A stretch of 64,000 bases of DNA from Leifsonia sp. NPDC080035 (GTDB taxonomy: Bacteria; Actinomycetota; Actinomycetes; Actinomycetales; Microbacteriaceae). A program made the position numbers and the translations under genes. The notes under the pieces are model-generated. The model was not told the DNA's origin. It did not search any database and was given only the letters and a program-made list of their open reading frames with translations. The stretch is from positions 1,302,001 to 1,366,000 of the forward strand of contig NZ_CP157390.1 in assembly GCF_040050925.1 (NCBI RefSeq). The letters run 5' to 3'. Of the stretch, positions 1-7,727 are shown one piece after another (position 1 is the stretch's first letter; each line of letters starts with the position of its first letter).

Positions 1-715
1 GCACCGCCATGCCGGCCGCGGCGAACAGCGCGGCGCTCACCGGCGCCTGCTCCTCGCTCGCCTCGATGAGGAGCACGCCACCCGGAGCCAGCCAGTGCGC
101 GGCTTCGGCGGCGACCCGGCGGTGGATGTCCAGGCCGTCCGCGCCGCCGTCGAGCGCCACCGCCGGCTCGTGCAGGCGCGCCTCCGGCGGCATCAGCGCG
201 ATCGCCTCGGTCGGGACGTACGGGGCGTTCACGGCGATCACGCCGAGTCTCCCGCGGAGCGCGGCGGGCAGCGGGTCGAACAGGTCGCCCTGGAAAACCC
301 CGGCCCCGGGGAGGTTGATCGCGGCACAGCGGACGGCGACCGGCTCGATGTCCGCCGCGTACAGCTCGGCGCCCGGCACCCGGGCGGCCACGACCGCGCC
401 GATCGCGCCCGCCCCGCAGCACAGGTCGAGCACCGGCATCCCCGGTTCCGCGAGGGCCGCGGCGTGTTCGGCGAGCATCGCCGTGCGCTGCCGCGGGACG
501 AACACACCCGGTTCGACGTGGATGCGCAGCCCGCAGAACTCGGCGAACCCGAGCAGCGGCTCCAGCGGTTCGCCCGCGACGCGGCGCGCGACGAGCGCAT
601 CCAGCTCCTCCGGCGTCTCCGCCGCCTCCGCGAGCAGACGGGCCTCGTCCTCCGCGAACACGCAGCCGGCGGCGCGCAGCCGCGCCACGATGGCGGCGTC
701 GGGGTTTTCGGTCAC
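1..715 (-). CDS. PrmC/HemK-like protein-(glutamine-N5) methyltransferase (C-terminus cut by window edge)
   Basis: This looks like an S-adenosylmethionine-dependent methyltransferase of the PrmC/HemK type, which in other bacteria methylates the GGQ glutamine of release factors. About 238 codons are visible. The SAM-binding motif reads DLCCGAGAIG, and the usual NPPY substrate motif appears as NAPYVP. A GEPLEPLLG-FCGL segment before the SAM fold is typical of the family. The only nearby ATG (position 724) runs straight into a stop, so I chose the GTG at 715. The Asn-Ala-Pro-Tyr variant fits the 'putative protein N5-glutamine methyltransferase' subgroup common in Actinobacteria rather than canonical PrmC. 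The C-terminus lies beyond base 1. Confidence 0.8.
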   Translation of the reverse strand, partial: MTENPDAAIVARLRAAGCVFAEDEARLLAEAAETPEELDALVARRVAGEPLEPLLGFAEFCGLRIHVEPGVFVPRQRTAMLAEHAAALAEPGMPVLDLCCGAGAIGAVVAARVPGAELYAADIEPVAVRCAAINLPGAGVFQGDLFDPLPAALRGRLGVIAVNAPYVPTEAIALMPPEARLHEPAVALDGGADGLDIHRRVAAEAAHWLAPGGVLLIEASEEQAPVSAALFAAAGMAV

Positions 716-741
716 CCCGCCATGCTAGAGACGATCCGGGA

Positions 742-1353
742 TCAATACGGAGCAGCCCGCAGCTGCCGGGCGAGGTGGGCGGCGTTGGCGGCGGCGGTCG
801 CTGTCGAGCTCGCGACCGCCTCCGGCGTCTCATCGAGGTCCTTGTAGTCGACGGTCTGCATCGCCTCGCCGTTCCAATAGGTCGCTCCCTGCGCGGGGAT
901 GCTGAAGCCCACGTCATTGAGGCTCTGGAAGACGTCGGCGATGATCGCGTGCGCGCCGTCCTCGTTCCCCACGACGCCGACGAGTGCGACACGTCCGGTC
1001 ACCACAGGCCGGCCCTGGTCGTCGGTCTCGGAGAGCTCGGCGTCGAGGCGCTCGAGCGCGCGCTGCGCGACGGAGGAGTGGTGCCCCATCCACGTCGGCG
1101 TCACGAACACGAGGATGTCGGAGGCGACGACCTGCTCGCGGATCCGCGGCCAGGCGTCCCCCTCGCCCTCGTCGAGCTCGACGCCCGGCTTGATGTCGAA
1201 GTCCGCCACCCGCAGCGCTGTTCCGGTGACGTCGTGCTTCGAGAGCTCGTCGAGGATCTGCTTCGCGAGGAGCTGACTGCTCGACTCTGCGGGCGACGGT
1301 TTGAGCGAGCAGACGAGGGCGAGCGCGGTCAGCGGACGGTTCTGGTCTGTCAT
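742..1353 (-). CDS. NADPH-dependent FMN reductase / flavodoxin-fold protein
   Basis: This 203-residue protein has a flavodoxin-like fold and probably binds FMN and reduces it, or a small substrate, with NAD(P)H in the cytoplasm. The N-terminus has the phosphate-binding pattern of the family (LVCSLKPSPAESSS). A second FMN-contact stretch reads FVTPTWMGHHSSVAQRALERL. A later GVVGNEDGAHAI segment fits the third flavin loop. It is a single gene on the minus strand, 26 bp from the methyltransferase start, and is divergent from the small gene at 1442. The physiological substrate cannot be told from sequence. Confidence 0.75.
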   Translation of the reverse strand: MTDQNRPLTALALVCSLKPSPAESSSQLLAKQILDELSKHDVTGTALRVADFDIKPGVELDEGEGDAWPRIREQVVASDILVFVTPTWMGHHSSVAQRALERLDAELSETDDQGRPVVTGRVALVGVVGNEDGAHAIIADVFQSLNDVGFSIPAQGATYWNGEAMQTVDYKDLDETPEAVASSTATAAANAAHLARQLRAAPY

Positions 1354-1441
1354 GGCGCGAACTCAACACGCCGATCCCGCAGGATGCAACCCCCGGGGCC
1401 ACACCTTGAAATTGCCCCGATCTGCTCGTACGAATGGAGGC

Positions 1442-1780
1442 ATGAAGCGCATCCATTACGCGAGCGGGGCAGTCCTCACCGGCGACGCGATCGCCGAGGT
1501 TCTCGTCCAATACGCGGCTGCGCTGGCGGCGAGCAACTCGGCCGCAGAGGTGCACGCACCCGTGAGACTCGAGACGGGCGAGGAGGGCGAGGCCGTCATG
1601 CTGCTCGGTCCCGCCAGCCAGATCCTCGCCGAGCAGGAGACGAGCACCCAGACCGAGCTGACGAACTCGGAGTTCGTCAGCGAACTGGAAGAGCGGATCG
1701 CGGCGCTCGGCCCCATGAAGGCCGGATACGTCCGCAACGGCACCGAGGAGATCGACGACGTCGACCCCGATCTGCTCTAG
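1442..1780 (+). CDS. Small hypothetical protein (112 aa)
   Basis: I do not recognise a named domain. The protein starts MKRIHYASGAV, and the ATG at 1442 follows a GGAGG Shine-Dalgarno sequence at a normal distance, so I preferred it over an in-frame start upstream at 1301. The sequence is soluble-looking and acidic at its end (EEIDDVDPDLL). A central stretch reads as a short beta-alpha-beta pattern. It lies divergent to the FMN reductase and 92 bp before another small protein. It resembles the small proteins often found single-copy in Microbacteriaceae, but no function can be given. Confidence 0.6.
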   Translation: MKRIHYASGAVLTGDAIAEVLVQYAAALAASNSAAEVHAPVRLETGEEGEAVMLLGPASQILAEQETSTQTELTNSEFVSELEERIAALGPMKAGYVRNGTEEIDDVDPDLL

Positions 1781-1872
1781 ACGACTCACAGGGTTTTCGA
1801 TACATCGCTGCACTGGCGCATCGGATGATGCCGCGTACTATCGGGCAGGAGTAACGAAGACCGGGAGAGGAC

Positions 1873-2148
1873 ATGCAGGTGTTCCACGTTTACATCGACG
1901 AACTGCGGTTCACGTTCGTCGACCGTGCCCCGGTCGAGGAACTGAAGCACCGGGTCATAGAGGCCAGCAGGAACGACGGCGATTTCGTCGCCATCACCCA
2001 TTCCAGCCGCCCACCGAGCGAGATCTTCGTGACCAGCCAGACCAAGGTCCGGATCGAGACCGCCACCATTCCGCGCGAACCGTCGACGGCGGGCGTCTCC
2101 GAAGAGGACGACGACGCCTTCTGGTTCGACTTCGACTCGCTGGCGTAG
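1873..2148 (+). CDS. Small acidic hypothetical protein (91 aa)
   Basis: The ATG is preceded by a purine-rich GGGAGAGG ribosome site. The 91 residues have no recognised motif. The first half has alternating hydrophobic strands (FHVYIDELRFTFV), and the C-terminus is very acidic (SEEDDDAFWFDFDS). The stop lies 10 bp before the GTG of the FAD/Rieske oxidoreductase, so the two are probably co-transcribed. Function unknown. Confidence 0.6.
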   Translation: MQVFHVYIDELRFTFVDRAPVEELKHRVIEASRNDGDFVAITHSSRPPSEIFVTSQTKVRIETATIPREPSTAGVSEEDDDAFWFDFDSLA

Positions 2149-2158
2149 TCCGTCCTCC

Positions 2159-3649
2159 GTGTCCTCCCTCTGGCTCGACACGTCGCCGGCCATCCCGGTC
2201 GACGTCTTCGAGGCCGGAGGCGAGTACGACGTCGTGGTGGTGGGCGCAGGGCTGACCGGGCTCACCACGGCACTGCTGCTCGCCCGGAGCGGGATGCGCG
2301 TCTGCGTGCTCGAGGCGAGGACGGTCGGGGCGGTCACGACCGGCCACACGACCGGCAAGGTGAGCCTGCTGCAGGGCACGGTGCTCTCCGAGGTCCGCCG
2401 GTACTCGTCCGACCGGGTGCTCTCGGCCTACGTCGACGCCAACACGGCGGGACGCGGCTGGCTGCTCGACTTCCTCGACGACGCCGGCGTCCCGTACGAC
2501 GTCCGCGGCGCCGTCACCTACGCGACGACGGACGAGGGCGCCCGGCTGCTCGACGCGGAGGAGGATGCGGCCCGAACGGCCGGCCTCCCCGTGCTGCGCG
2601 GCGGCGGCACCGAGCTGCCGTTCCCGGTCACCTCGGCCCTCGGCCTCGCCGGCCAGGCCCAGGTGCACCCGATGCTCGTGCTCGCCGCGCTCGCGGCGGA
2701 GCTGCGCTCCCGCGGCGGGCGGATCGTCGAAGGCGAGCGGGTCACCGGCGTCAGCGCCGCTCGCCCGGCGGTCGTCTCCAGCACCTCGGGCGAGACGCGG
2801 GCCGGAGCCGTCGTCCTCGCGACCGGCACGCCCATCCTCGACCGCGGCCTGTACTTCGCGAAGGTCGAACCGGAACGCTCCTACATCGCGGCCTTCCGTA
2901 TCCCCGGGCCGATCCCGCACGGGATGCACTTGTCGGCCGACGCGCCCACCCGATCGCTGCGCGCGGCGAGCGACGGCCACGGCGAGGTGCTTCTCGTCGG
3001 CGGGAACGGGCACCCGGCCGGGCGGGCGCCGTCGCCCGCCGAGCGGGTGGCGGACCTCACCACCTGGACGGAGGAGTGGTTCCCCGGCGCCGAACGCATC
3101 GGCTGGTGGGCAGCCCAGGACTATCGCTCGGTCAACCGCGTGCCGTTCGTCGGCTGGCTGCCGCGCGGGCGCGGGCGCATCTACCTCGCGACCGGATACG
3201 GCAAGTGGGGGATGACGAATGCGGTCGCCGCGGCGCTGAGCCTCGCCGCCGACCTGACCGGGGAACCGCCGGAGTGGGCGCGCGTCCTCCACCACCGGGT
3301 GACCAAGCCGATCGACCTGGCGGACGGCGTCCGTGCGAACGCCGCCGTCGGAGCCGCCGCGGCACGCGAGTGGACGGCGGCGGAGACCGGTCCCGAGCTT
3401 GGGCCGGAGGCGCCGGGCGAAGGGGACGGCGTCGTCGGCCGCCGCGGACGGGCGCCCGTGGCCGTCTCGACCGTCGACGGGAGGACGTGCGCGCTCAGCG
3501 CGGTGTGCACGCACCTCGGCGGCGTCGTGCGCTGGAACGACGCGGAGCTGTCCTGGGACTGCCCCCTGCACGGTTCGCGGTTCGCCCCGGACGGCTCGGT
3601 GCTCGAGGGACCGGCGACGGAACCGCTGGGCCACGCGCCTCGCGGCTGA
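2159..3649 (+). CDS. FAD-dependent oxidoreductase fused to a C-terminal Rieske [2Fe-2S] domain
   Basis: This 496-residue flavoprotein joins a DAO-type FAD domain to a Rieske iron-sulphur domain. The dinucleotide-binding loop VVVGAGLTGL lies near residue 25. The C-terminal 60 residues contain CTHLGG and CPLHGSRF, the C-x-H and C-x2-H ligand pairs of a Rieske cluster. Such fusions are widespread in Actinobacteria and Bacilli and probably oxidise an amine or amino-acid-like substrate and pass electrons to the cluster; the substrate is unknown. It starts with GTG 10 bp after the upstream small gene. The GHTTGKVSLLQG segment after the FAD loop is a hallmark of this subgroup. Confidence 0.85.
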   Translation: MSSLWLDTSPAIPVDVFEAGGEYDVVVVGAGLTGLTTALLLARSGMRVCVLEARTVGAVTTGHTTGKVSLLQGTVLSEVRRYSSDRVLSAYVDANTAGRGWLLDFLDDAGVPYDVRGAVTYATTDEGARLLDAEEDAARTAGLPVLRGGGTELPFPVTSALGLAGQAQVHPMLVLAALAAELRSRGGRIVEGERVTGVSAARPAVVSSTSGETRAGAVVLATGTPILDRGLYFAKVEPERSYIAAFRIPGPIPHGMHLSADAPTRSLRAASDGHGEVLLVGGNGHPAGRAPSPAERVADLTTWTEEWFPGAERIGWWAAQDYRSVNRVPFVGWLPRGRGRIYLATGYGKWGMTNAVAAALSLAADLTGEPPEWARVLHHRVTKPIDLADGVRANAAVGAAAAREWTAAETGPELGPEAPGEGDGVVGRRGRAPVAVSTVDGRTCALSAVCTHLGGVVRWNDAELSWDCPLHGSRFAPDGSVLEGPATEPLGHAPRG

Positions 3650-3695
3650 GCGGCGGTGCTTCACGCCCGAACGGTTGTGCAGTAGGGTCGGCGGC

Positions 3696-4409
3696 ATGAG
3701 TAATCCTGAGGACGAGAGCAAGCCGCAGCAGCCCGCCGAGGGGGACGCTGCCACCGGCGGTGTCCCGCCGGTACCGCCCGCAGCACCCGTGCCGCCGGTC
3801 GAGCCGCCCGCCGACGCGCCCGTTCCCCCTGCCGCCGCGCCCGAGGCCCCGGCAGCGCCGGCCGGTTCGTACCCGCCGCCGCCCGCCGCGCCGCCCGCGC
3901 CCGGAGCCTTCCCCGCCTACGGCGCGACGCCCGCGGCGCCCGTCGCAGCGCCGACCGAGGTGCCGAACACGGTCAACATCGCGTTCTGGCTGTACATCGC
4001 CAGCGCGGTCCTCAGCGTCGTCTCGGGCATCGTCACCGCGGTGACGGCCGGCTCCAACCGGGCGGCCGTCATGGACCAGATCCAGCGCCAGGGTACGAAC
4101 CTGCACGGCCTCAGCCTGGATCAGGTCGCCGATGCCGCCATCGCATTCGCCGTCACCTGGTCGATCATCACGCTGATCTTCTGGGCCCTCACGTTCGTTC
4201 TGTTCGCGTTCTTCATGCGCCGGGGTGCCAACTGGGCACGCATCATCCTCACCGTGCTCACCGCGCTGTCCCTGCTGAACATCATCGCCACGTTCGGTAT
4301 CGGCGCCCTGCAGGTGATCGCCTCGATCGTCGCGCTGGTGCTGATGTGGCTGCGGCCGTCGTCGGCCTGGTTCGCCGCGATCAAGGCGTCGAAGGCGCCG
4401 CGCGCGTAG
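3696..4409 (+). CDS. Proline/alanine-rich four-TM membrane protein
   Basis: A 237-residue protein whose first about 90 residues are a low-complexity Pro/Ala/Pro-Pro tail, presumably cytoplasmic and disordered. Four hydrophobic helices follow (roughly residues 92-115, 145-172, 178-200 and 205-225). Many actinobacterial envelope proteins have this layout. No enzymatic motif is visible. The ATG at 3696 begins MSNPEDESKPQ; the longer frame starting inside the previous gene is not credible. A strong hairpin terminator follows, so the transcript ends here. Confidence 0.65.
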   Translation: MSNPEDESKPQQPAEGDAATGGVPPVPPAAPVPPVEPPADAPVPPAAAPEAPAAPAGSYPPPPAAPPAPGAFPAYGATPAAPVAAPTEVPNTVNIAFWLYIASAVLSVVSGIVTAVTAGSNRAAVMDQIQRQGTNLHGLSLDQVADAAIAFAVTWSIITLIFWALTFVLFAFFMRRGANWARIILTVLTALSLLNIIATFGIGALQVIASIVALVLMWLRPSSAWFAAIKASKAPRA

Positions 4410-4433
4410 CGCATCCCGGCATCCCGCCCTCGT

Positions 4434-4469
4434 CGAGAGGCCCGCGACCACCGCGTCGCGGGCCTCTCG
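4434..4469 (+). terminator. Strong hairpin terminator
   Basis: A perfect 15-bp stem (arms 4434-4448 and 4455-4469) with a 6-nt loop begins 24 bp after the stop of the four-TM protein. No long U-tract follows, which is usual in high-GC actinobacteria. Confidence 0.75.
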
Positions 4470-4540
4470 CCGTTCCCGGGCCACCCGCTGGCCATGCGCG
4501 GAAGACGGCGTACCGTTCGCAGCGAACGGAAGGAGACACA

Positions 4541-4807
4541 ATGCCGGGACGAAGCGAACCCCAGCTGAAGGACCAGGAGCTCTACGAGAAGCTCCGCGAC
4601 GAGGGCAACTCCAAGGAGAAGTCGGCGCGCATCTCCAACGCCGCCGCCGCGCGCGGGCGGAAGTCCGTCGGGCGCAAGGGTGGCGAGTCCGGTTCGTACG
4701 ACGACTGGACGGTCCCCGAGCTCAAGAAGCGCGCGAAGGAGCTCGGCCTCAGCGGCTACTCCTCGAAGAAGAAGTCGGAGCTCGTGAAGGAGCTCCGGAA
4801 CCACTGA
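4541..4807 (+). CDS. DUF7218 / Rho-termination-factor N-terminal (SAP-like) domain protein
   Basis: An 88-residue basic protein with two parts. The first half (LYEKLRDEGNSKEKSARISNA) matches the DUF7218 pattern. The second half (WTVPELKKRAKELGLSGYSS) is a SAP/Rho-N-like helix-extended-loop-helix ending in lysine-rich KKKSELVKEL. Such domains bind nucleic acid, so a small DNA- or RNA-binding role is likely but unproven. AAGGAG lies just ahead of the ATG. The next gene starts 22 bp downstream. Confidence 0.8.
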   Translation: MPGRSEPQLKDQELYEKLRDEGNSKEKSARISNAAAARGRKSVGRKGGESGSYDDWTVPELKKRAKELGLSGYSSKKKSELVKELRNH

Positions 4808-4829
4808 GGCCGCCGCGTACACTCGCGGC

Positions 4830-5693
4830 ATGGAGCTCAGCGAGGTGGCCGCGGGCCTGTACGCCGCCGACCCGGCCGACTTCGTCGCGGAGCGGTCGGC
4901 GGCGGCCGCGGCGGCGGACGACCGCGGTCTCGCCAAGCGCATCCGCGCGCTGCGCAAGCCCTCGGCGGCCGCGGCGGCGGTGAACACGCTGGTGCGGACG
5001 CGGCCGGAGCTCGTGGATGCGGTGCTCGCCGTCGGCGACCGCCTCCGCGACGCCTTCGCCGACAGGGACAGGGACGCGATCCGCGACCTGACCCGCGAGC
5101 GGCAACGGCTGCTGCATGAGGCGACCGCGGCGCTGGACGCGAGCGCCGCCGTGCTCCGTGAGGTCGAGGAGACGCTGCAGGCGGCGGTGATCGACGCGTC
5201 GGCCGCCGCCGCGGTGCGCAGCGGCATGCTCGTGCGCGCGCTGGAGTCGACCGGGGTGGAGTCGGTGGACGCGGAGGACGCGGTCGCGGTGCCCGGTGTC
5301 GTCCTGCTGGAGGCGGGCACGGCCGAGCGGGCGGGTGCCGGCGCGGGGTCCTCCCAGACCCGGCGGAAGCGGGACGAGGCGGAGGAGCCGGAACCGGCGC
5401 GCGAGACGGCGGCCGAGCGGCGCGAGCGTCAGCGCCGGCTCCGCGCCGCCCAGAAGGCCGTGGAGCGGGCTCGCGCCGAGGCGGACGCCCTCGACGACGA
5501 GCTCGACGAGGAGGTCGACCGGCGCGGCGATCTGGAGGCGGAGCGCGACACCCTGGAGCGGCGGCTGCGCCGGACGGTGGACGAGCTCACCGAGTCGCGC
5601 GCGGCAGAGCGGGAGCTGCGGAGCCGGATCGCGGACGCGCAACGCGCCGTCCGCGCGGCCGAGAAGGAGCTGAGGGCCGCCGAGAGCGACTGA
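4830..5693 (+). CDS. Coiled-coil hypothetical protein
   Basis: A 287-residue, Ala/Arg/Glu-rich protein with long helical heptad patterns at residues 60-140 and especially 190-287, where charged repeats such as ERRERQRRLRAAQKAVERAR predict a coiled coil. There is no signal peptide or membrane segment. This type is common and uncharacterised in Actinobacteria. It runs convergent with the DUF7882 gene 20 bp away. Function unknown. Confidence 0.65.
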   Translation: MELSEVAAGLYAADPADFVAERSAAAAAADDRGLAKRIRALRKPSAAAAAVNTLVRTRPELVDAVLAVGDRLRDAFADRDRDAIRDLTRERQRLLHEATAALDASAAVLREVEETLQAAVIDASAAAAVRSGMLVRALESTGVESVDAEDAVAVPGVVLLEAGTAERAGAGAGSSQTRRKRDEAEEPEPARETAAERRERQRRLRAAQKAVERARAEADALDDELDEEVDRRGDLEAERDTLERRLRRTVDELTESRAAERELRSRIADAQRAVRAAEKELRAAESD

Positions 5694-5713
5694 GGGGGCG
5701 GCGCTTCCGAGGC

Positions 5714-6031
5714 TCAGCCGGGCAGGTGGCCGCCGATCTCGTCCTCCGGCATGACGACCATGCCGCCCGTGCGCTGCGAGGTGTGCATCAGAGCCTCGAG
5801 CCACTGCGGGTTGATCGCCGGCGGGCGGCTGCCGTTGAACTGGAACGCCAGCGGGACCTCCCTGCTGATCCAGAGCGAGACCCGCCCGGACCCCTGCTCG
5901 ACCGGGACGTCCCAGTTGAGGAGGAAGCTCTCGTGGCGGCGGAGCTTGGCGACGATCGCGAGCTTGACATGGCTCAGCACGCGGTCGTCCAGGTCGTATT
6001 CCTGACCTGCGCCGTAGACGAGTTTTCCCAT
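5714..6031 (-). CDS. DUF7882 family small protein
   Basis: A 105-residue protein with the signature MGKLVYG, then YDLDDRVLSHVKLAIVAKLR and a RRHESFLLNW strand, seen in a Microbacteriaceae-restricted small-protein family (DUF7882, sometimes mislabelled as ATP-dependent ligase). The ATG at 6031 was chosen because the conserved family start is MGKL; an upstream in-frame ATG at 6058 adds nine unrelated residues. The function of the family is unknown. Confidence 0.75.
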   Translation of the reverse strand: MGKLVYGAGQEYDLDDRVLSHVKLAIVAKLRRHESFLLNWDVPVEQGSGRVSLWISREVPLAFQFNGSRPPAINPQWLEALMHTSQRTGGMVVMPEDEIGGHLPG

Positions 6032-6136
6032 GCATACATAGTGCCCTAACGGAGGCACCGTTTGCTGGCCGAGTCAGGGGATTGACACGGTGTCGATTCC
6101 CCCGTAATGCCCGGCCGTGCGGGCCGGTCGACGCCC

Positions 6137-6170
6137 GGAAGGGCGGGAACGTGACCGGTCCCGCCCTTCC
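6137..6170 (-). terminator. Hairpin terminator of the alpha/beta hydrolase gene
   Basis: A perfect 12-bp stem (6137-6148 with 6159-6170) and a 10-nt loop start 20 bp beyond the hydrolase stop on the minus strand. Confidence 0.65.
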
Positions 6171-6190
6171 GCGTCGTCAGCATGCGATCG

Positions 6191-7027
6191 TCACTCCGCG
6201 AGGAACTCGAGGAGCGTCGCCGTGACCTCGTCGGCGTGGGTCCAGAGAAGGCCGTGCGGGGCGCCCTCGATCTCGACGTACTTCGCCGAGGGGAGCAGCT
6301 TCGCGAACGGACGGCCGGTCGCGTCGATCGGCAGGATGTTGTCCGCCGTGCCGTGCACGATGAGGGTCGGCACGTCGATCTTCGGGATGTCCTCGCGGAA
6401 GTCCGTGTACCAGGTGTGCGGGGCGGCGGCGGCGGCGAACCAGCCGCTGCCGGCGGCGATGTTCCAGCTGTTGCGCACGGCCTCCTCGCTGATGCGGGTG
6501 CCGAGGTTCTCGTCCAGGTTGTAGAAGTCCTTGTAGAACTGCGTGAAGTAGGCGTAGCGGTCGGCCTTCACGGCGTCCACGATGCCCTGGAAGAACTCGA
6601 CGGGAGCAGCGCCGTCCGGGTTGTCGTCGGTCTTCAGGAGGTACGGCTCGAGCGAGGCGAGGAACGCGGCCTTCGCCACGCGGTCCGAGCCGTAGCGGCC
6701 GAGGTAGCGGCCGACCTCGCCGGTGCCCATCGAGAACCCGACCAGGACCGCATCCCGCACGTCGAGCGTCTCGAGCACGGTGCGCAGGTCGGCGGCGAAG
6801 GTGTCGTAGTCGTAGCCGGTGGTGACCTGGCTGGAACGGCCGAAGCCGCGGCGGTCGTAGCTGATGACGCGGTAGCCGGCGTCGAGCAGCGCGGCGGCCT
6901 GCTTCTCCCAGCTGTGGCCGTCCAGCGGGTAGCCGTGGATGAGCACGACGGGCTGGCCGCTGCCGTGGTCCTCGTAGAAGAGCTCGATGGGGGTGCTGTT
7001 CTCGGTTCCGACGGTGATGTATGCCAT
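6191..7027 (-). CDS. Alpha/beta hydrolase, non-heme chloroperoxidase-like
   Basis: A 278-residue cytosolic alpha/beta hydrolase. The nucleophile elbow is GFSMGTGEV (Ser99), with a likely triad completed by Asp229 (HGTADNILP) and His258 (GAPHGLLW). The oxyanion-hole region reads HGYPLDGHSW. The GFSMGTGEV and YDRRGFGRS motifs match cofactor-free bacterial chloroperoxidases/perhydrolases, which act as esterases in vivo. I took the ATG at 7027, which has GAAAGGAA ahead of it, rather than the one at 7105 inside the operator region. It is divergent from a TetR gene and almost surely controlled by it. Confidence 0.85.
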   Translation of the reverse strand: MAYITVGTENSTPIELFYEDHGSGQPVVLIHGYPLDGHSWEKQAAALLDAGYRVISYDRRGFGRSSQVTTGYDYDTFAADLRTVLETLDVRDAVLVGFSMGTGEVGRYLGRYGSDRVAKAAFLASLEPYLLKTDDNPDGAAPVEFFQGIVDAVKADRYAYFTQFYKDFYNLDENLGTRISEEAVRNSWNIAAGSGWFAAAAAPHTWYTDFREDIPKIDVPTLIVHGTADNILPIDATGRPFAKLLPSAKYVEIEGAPHGLLWTHADEVTATLLEFLAE

Positions 7028-7070
7028 CGATCCGTTCCTTTCGTCTGGGTTCCGACTCATCTGATTCCGG

Positions 7071-7090
7071 TGAGAACGATCGTTCTCACC
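7071..7090. promoter_or_regulatory. TetR operator palindrome 1
   Basis: A perfect 20-bp palindrome (GTGAGAACGATCGTTCTCAC) in the hydrolase/TetR intergenic region. Its core GAGAACGATCGTTCTC recurs with one change 37 bp away. It lies downstream of the likely hydrolase start of transcription, so binding would act as a roadblock. Confidence 0.75.
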
Positions 7091-7101
7091 GACGTTGTCC
7101 A

Positions 7102-7139
7102 CCATAGCGAGAACTATCGTTCTCAGTCAAGGTATATTC
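7102..7139. promoter_or_regulatory. TetR operator 2 and overlapping divergent promoters
   Basis: GAGAACTATCGTTCTC at 7110-7125 is a second copy of the operator core. On the minus strand a TTGACT (7126-7131) and TATGGT (7102-7107) pair with an 18-bp spacer forms the hydrolase promoter, with the operator filling the spacer. On the plus strand TATATT at 7134-7139 is a good -10 box five bases before the TetR ATG, so that mRNA may be nearly leaderless. Confidence 0.65.
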
Positions 7140-7144
7140 GGAGA

Positions 7145-7702
7145 ATGATCGACGACGACACGAGGAACCGGGTGGTCGACGCCGCGGACGCGCTCTACTA
7201 CGCGCGCGGCTTCCACGCGGTCGGAATGGATGCGGTGCGCGACGCCGCCGGCGTGTCCCTGCGCCGCCTCTACACGCTCTTCCCCTCGAAGGACGACCTC
7301 GTCCTCGCGGTGCTGGAGAAGCGGCACAGGATGTGGACGGACGGCGTGAGCGCGCGCGTCCAGACGGAGGCGGACCCCGCGGCCAAGCTCCTCGCGATCT
7401 ACGACTACCTGGCGGACTGGTTCGTCGAGGACACCTTCCGCGGCTGCGGCTTCATCAACGCGTTCGGCGAGCTCGGCGCCGCCGACCCGCGGGTGGCGGA
7501 GGTCGCCCGGGCGCACAAGGAGTCGTTCCAGCGCTACGTGGCGGACCTCGCCTCGGACGCGGGCGCAAGCCCGGCGCTCGCCCCGCAGCTCGCGATCCTC
7601 GCGGAGGGCGCGCAGACGACCGCCGCCATCGCCGGCACCCCGGACGCGGCCGCCGACGCGCGCGCCGCCGCGCGCATCCTCATCTCCGCCGCCCTCCCCT
7701 GA
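7145..7702 (+). CDS. TetR/AcrR family transcriptional regulator
   Basis: A 185-residue TetR-type repressor. The N-terminal HTH (residues about 8-55) reads VVDAADALYYARGFHAVGMD, then RDAAGVSLRRLYTLFPSKDDLV. The C-terminal helical domain includes the common FRGCGFINAFGEL motif of a subgroup that controls neighbouring oxidoreductase or hydrolase genes. It sits divergent to the alpha/beta hydrolase, with two near-identical palindromes between them, so it likely represses both genes and responds to a small lipophilic ligand. Confidence 0.88.
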   Translation: MIDDDTRNRVVDAADALYYARGFHAVGMDAVRDAAGVSLRRLYTLFPSKDDLVLAVLEKRHRMWTDGVSARVQTEADPAAKLLAIYDYLADWFVEDTFRGCGFINAFGELGAADPRVAEVARAHKESFQRYVADLASDAGASPALAPQLAILAEGAQTTAAIAGTPDAAADARAAARILISAALP

Positions 7703-7727
7703 TCCGCCCCCGCCCGGCGGGGCGCCG

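Noticed and set aside
1994..3754. Minus-strand open frame opposite the FAD/Rieske gene
   Set aside because: Arg-rich shadow without motifs; the plus strand has FAD and Rieske signatures.
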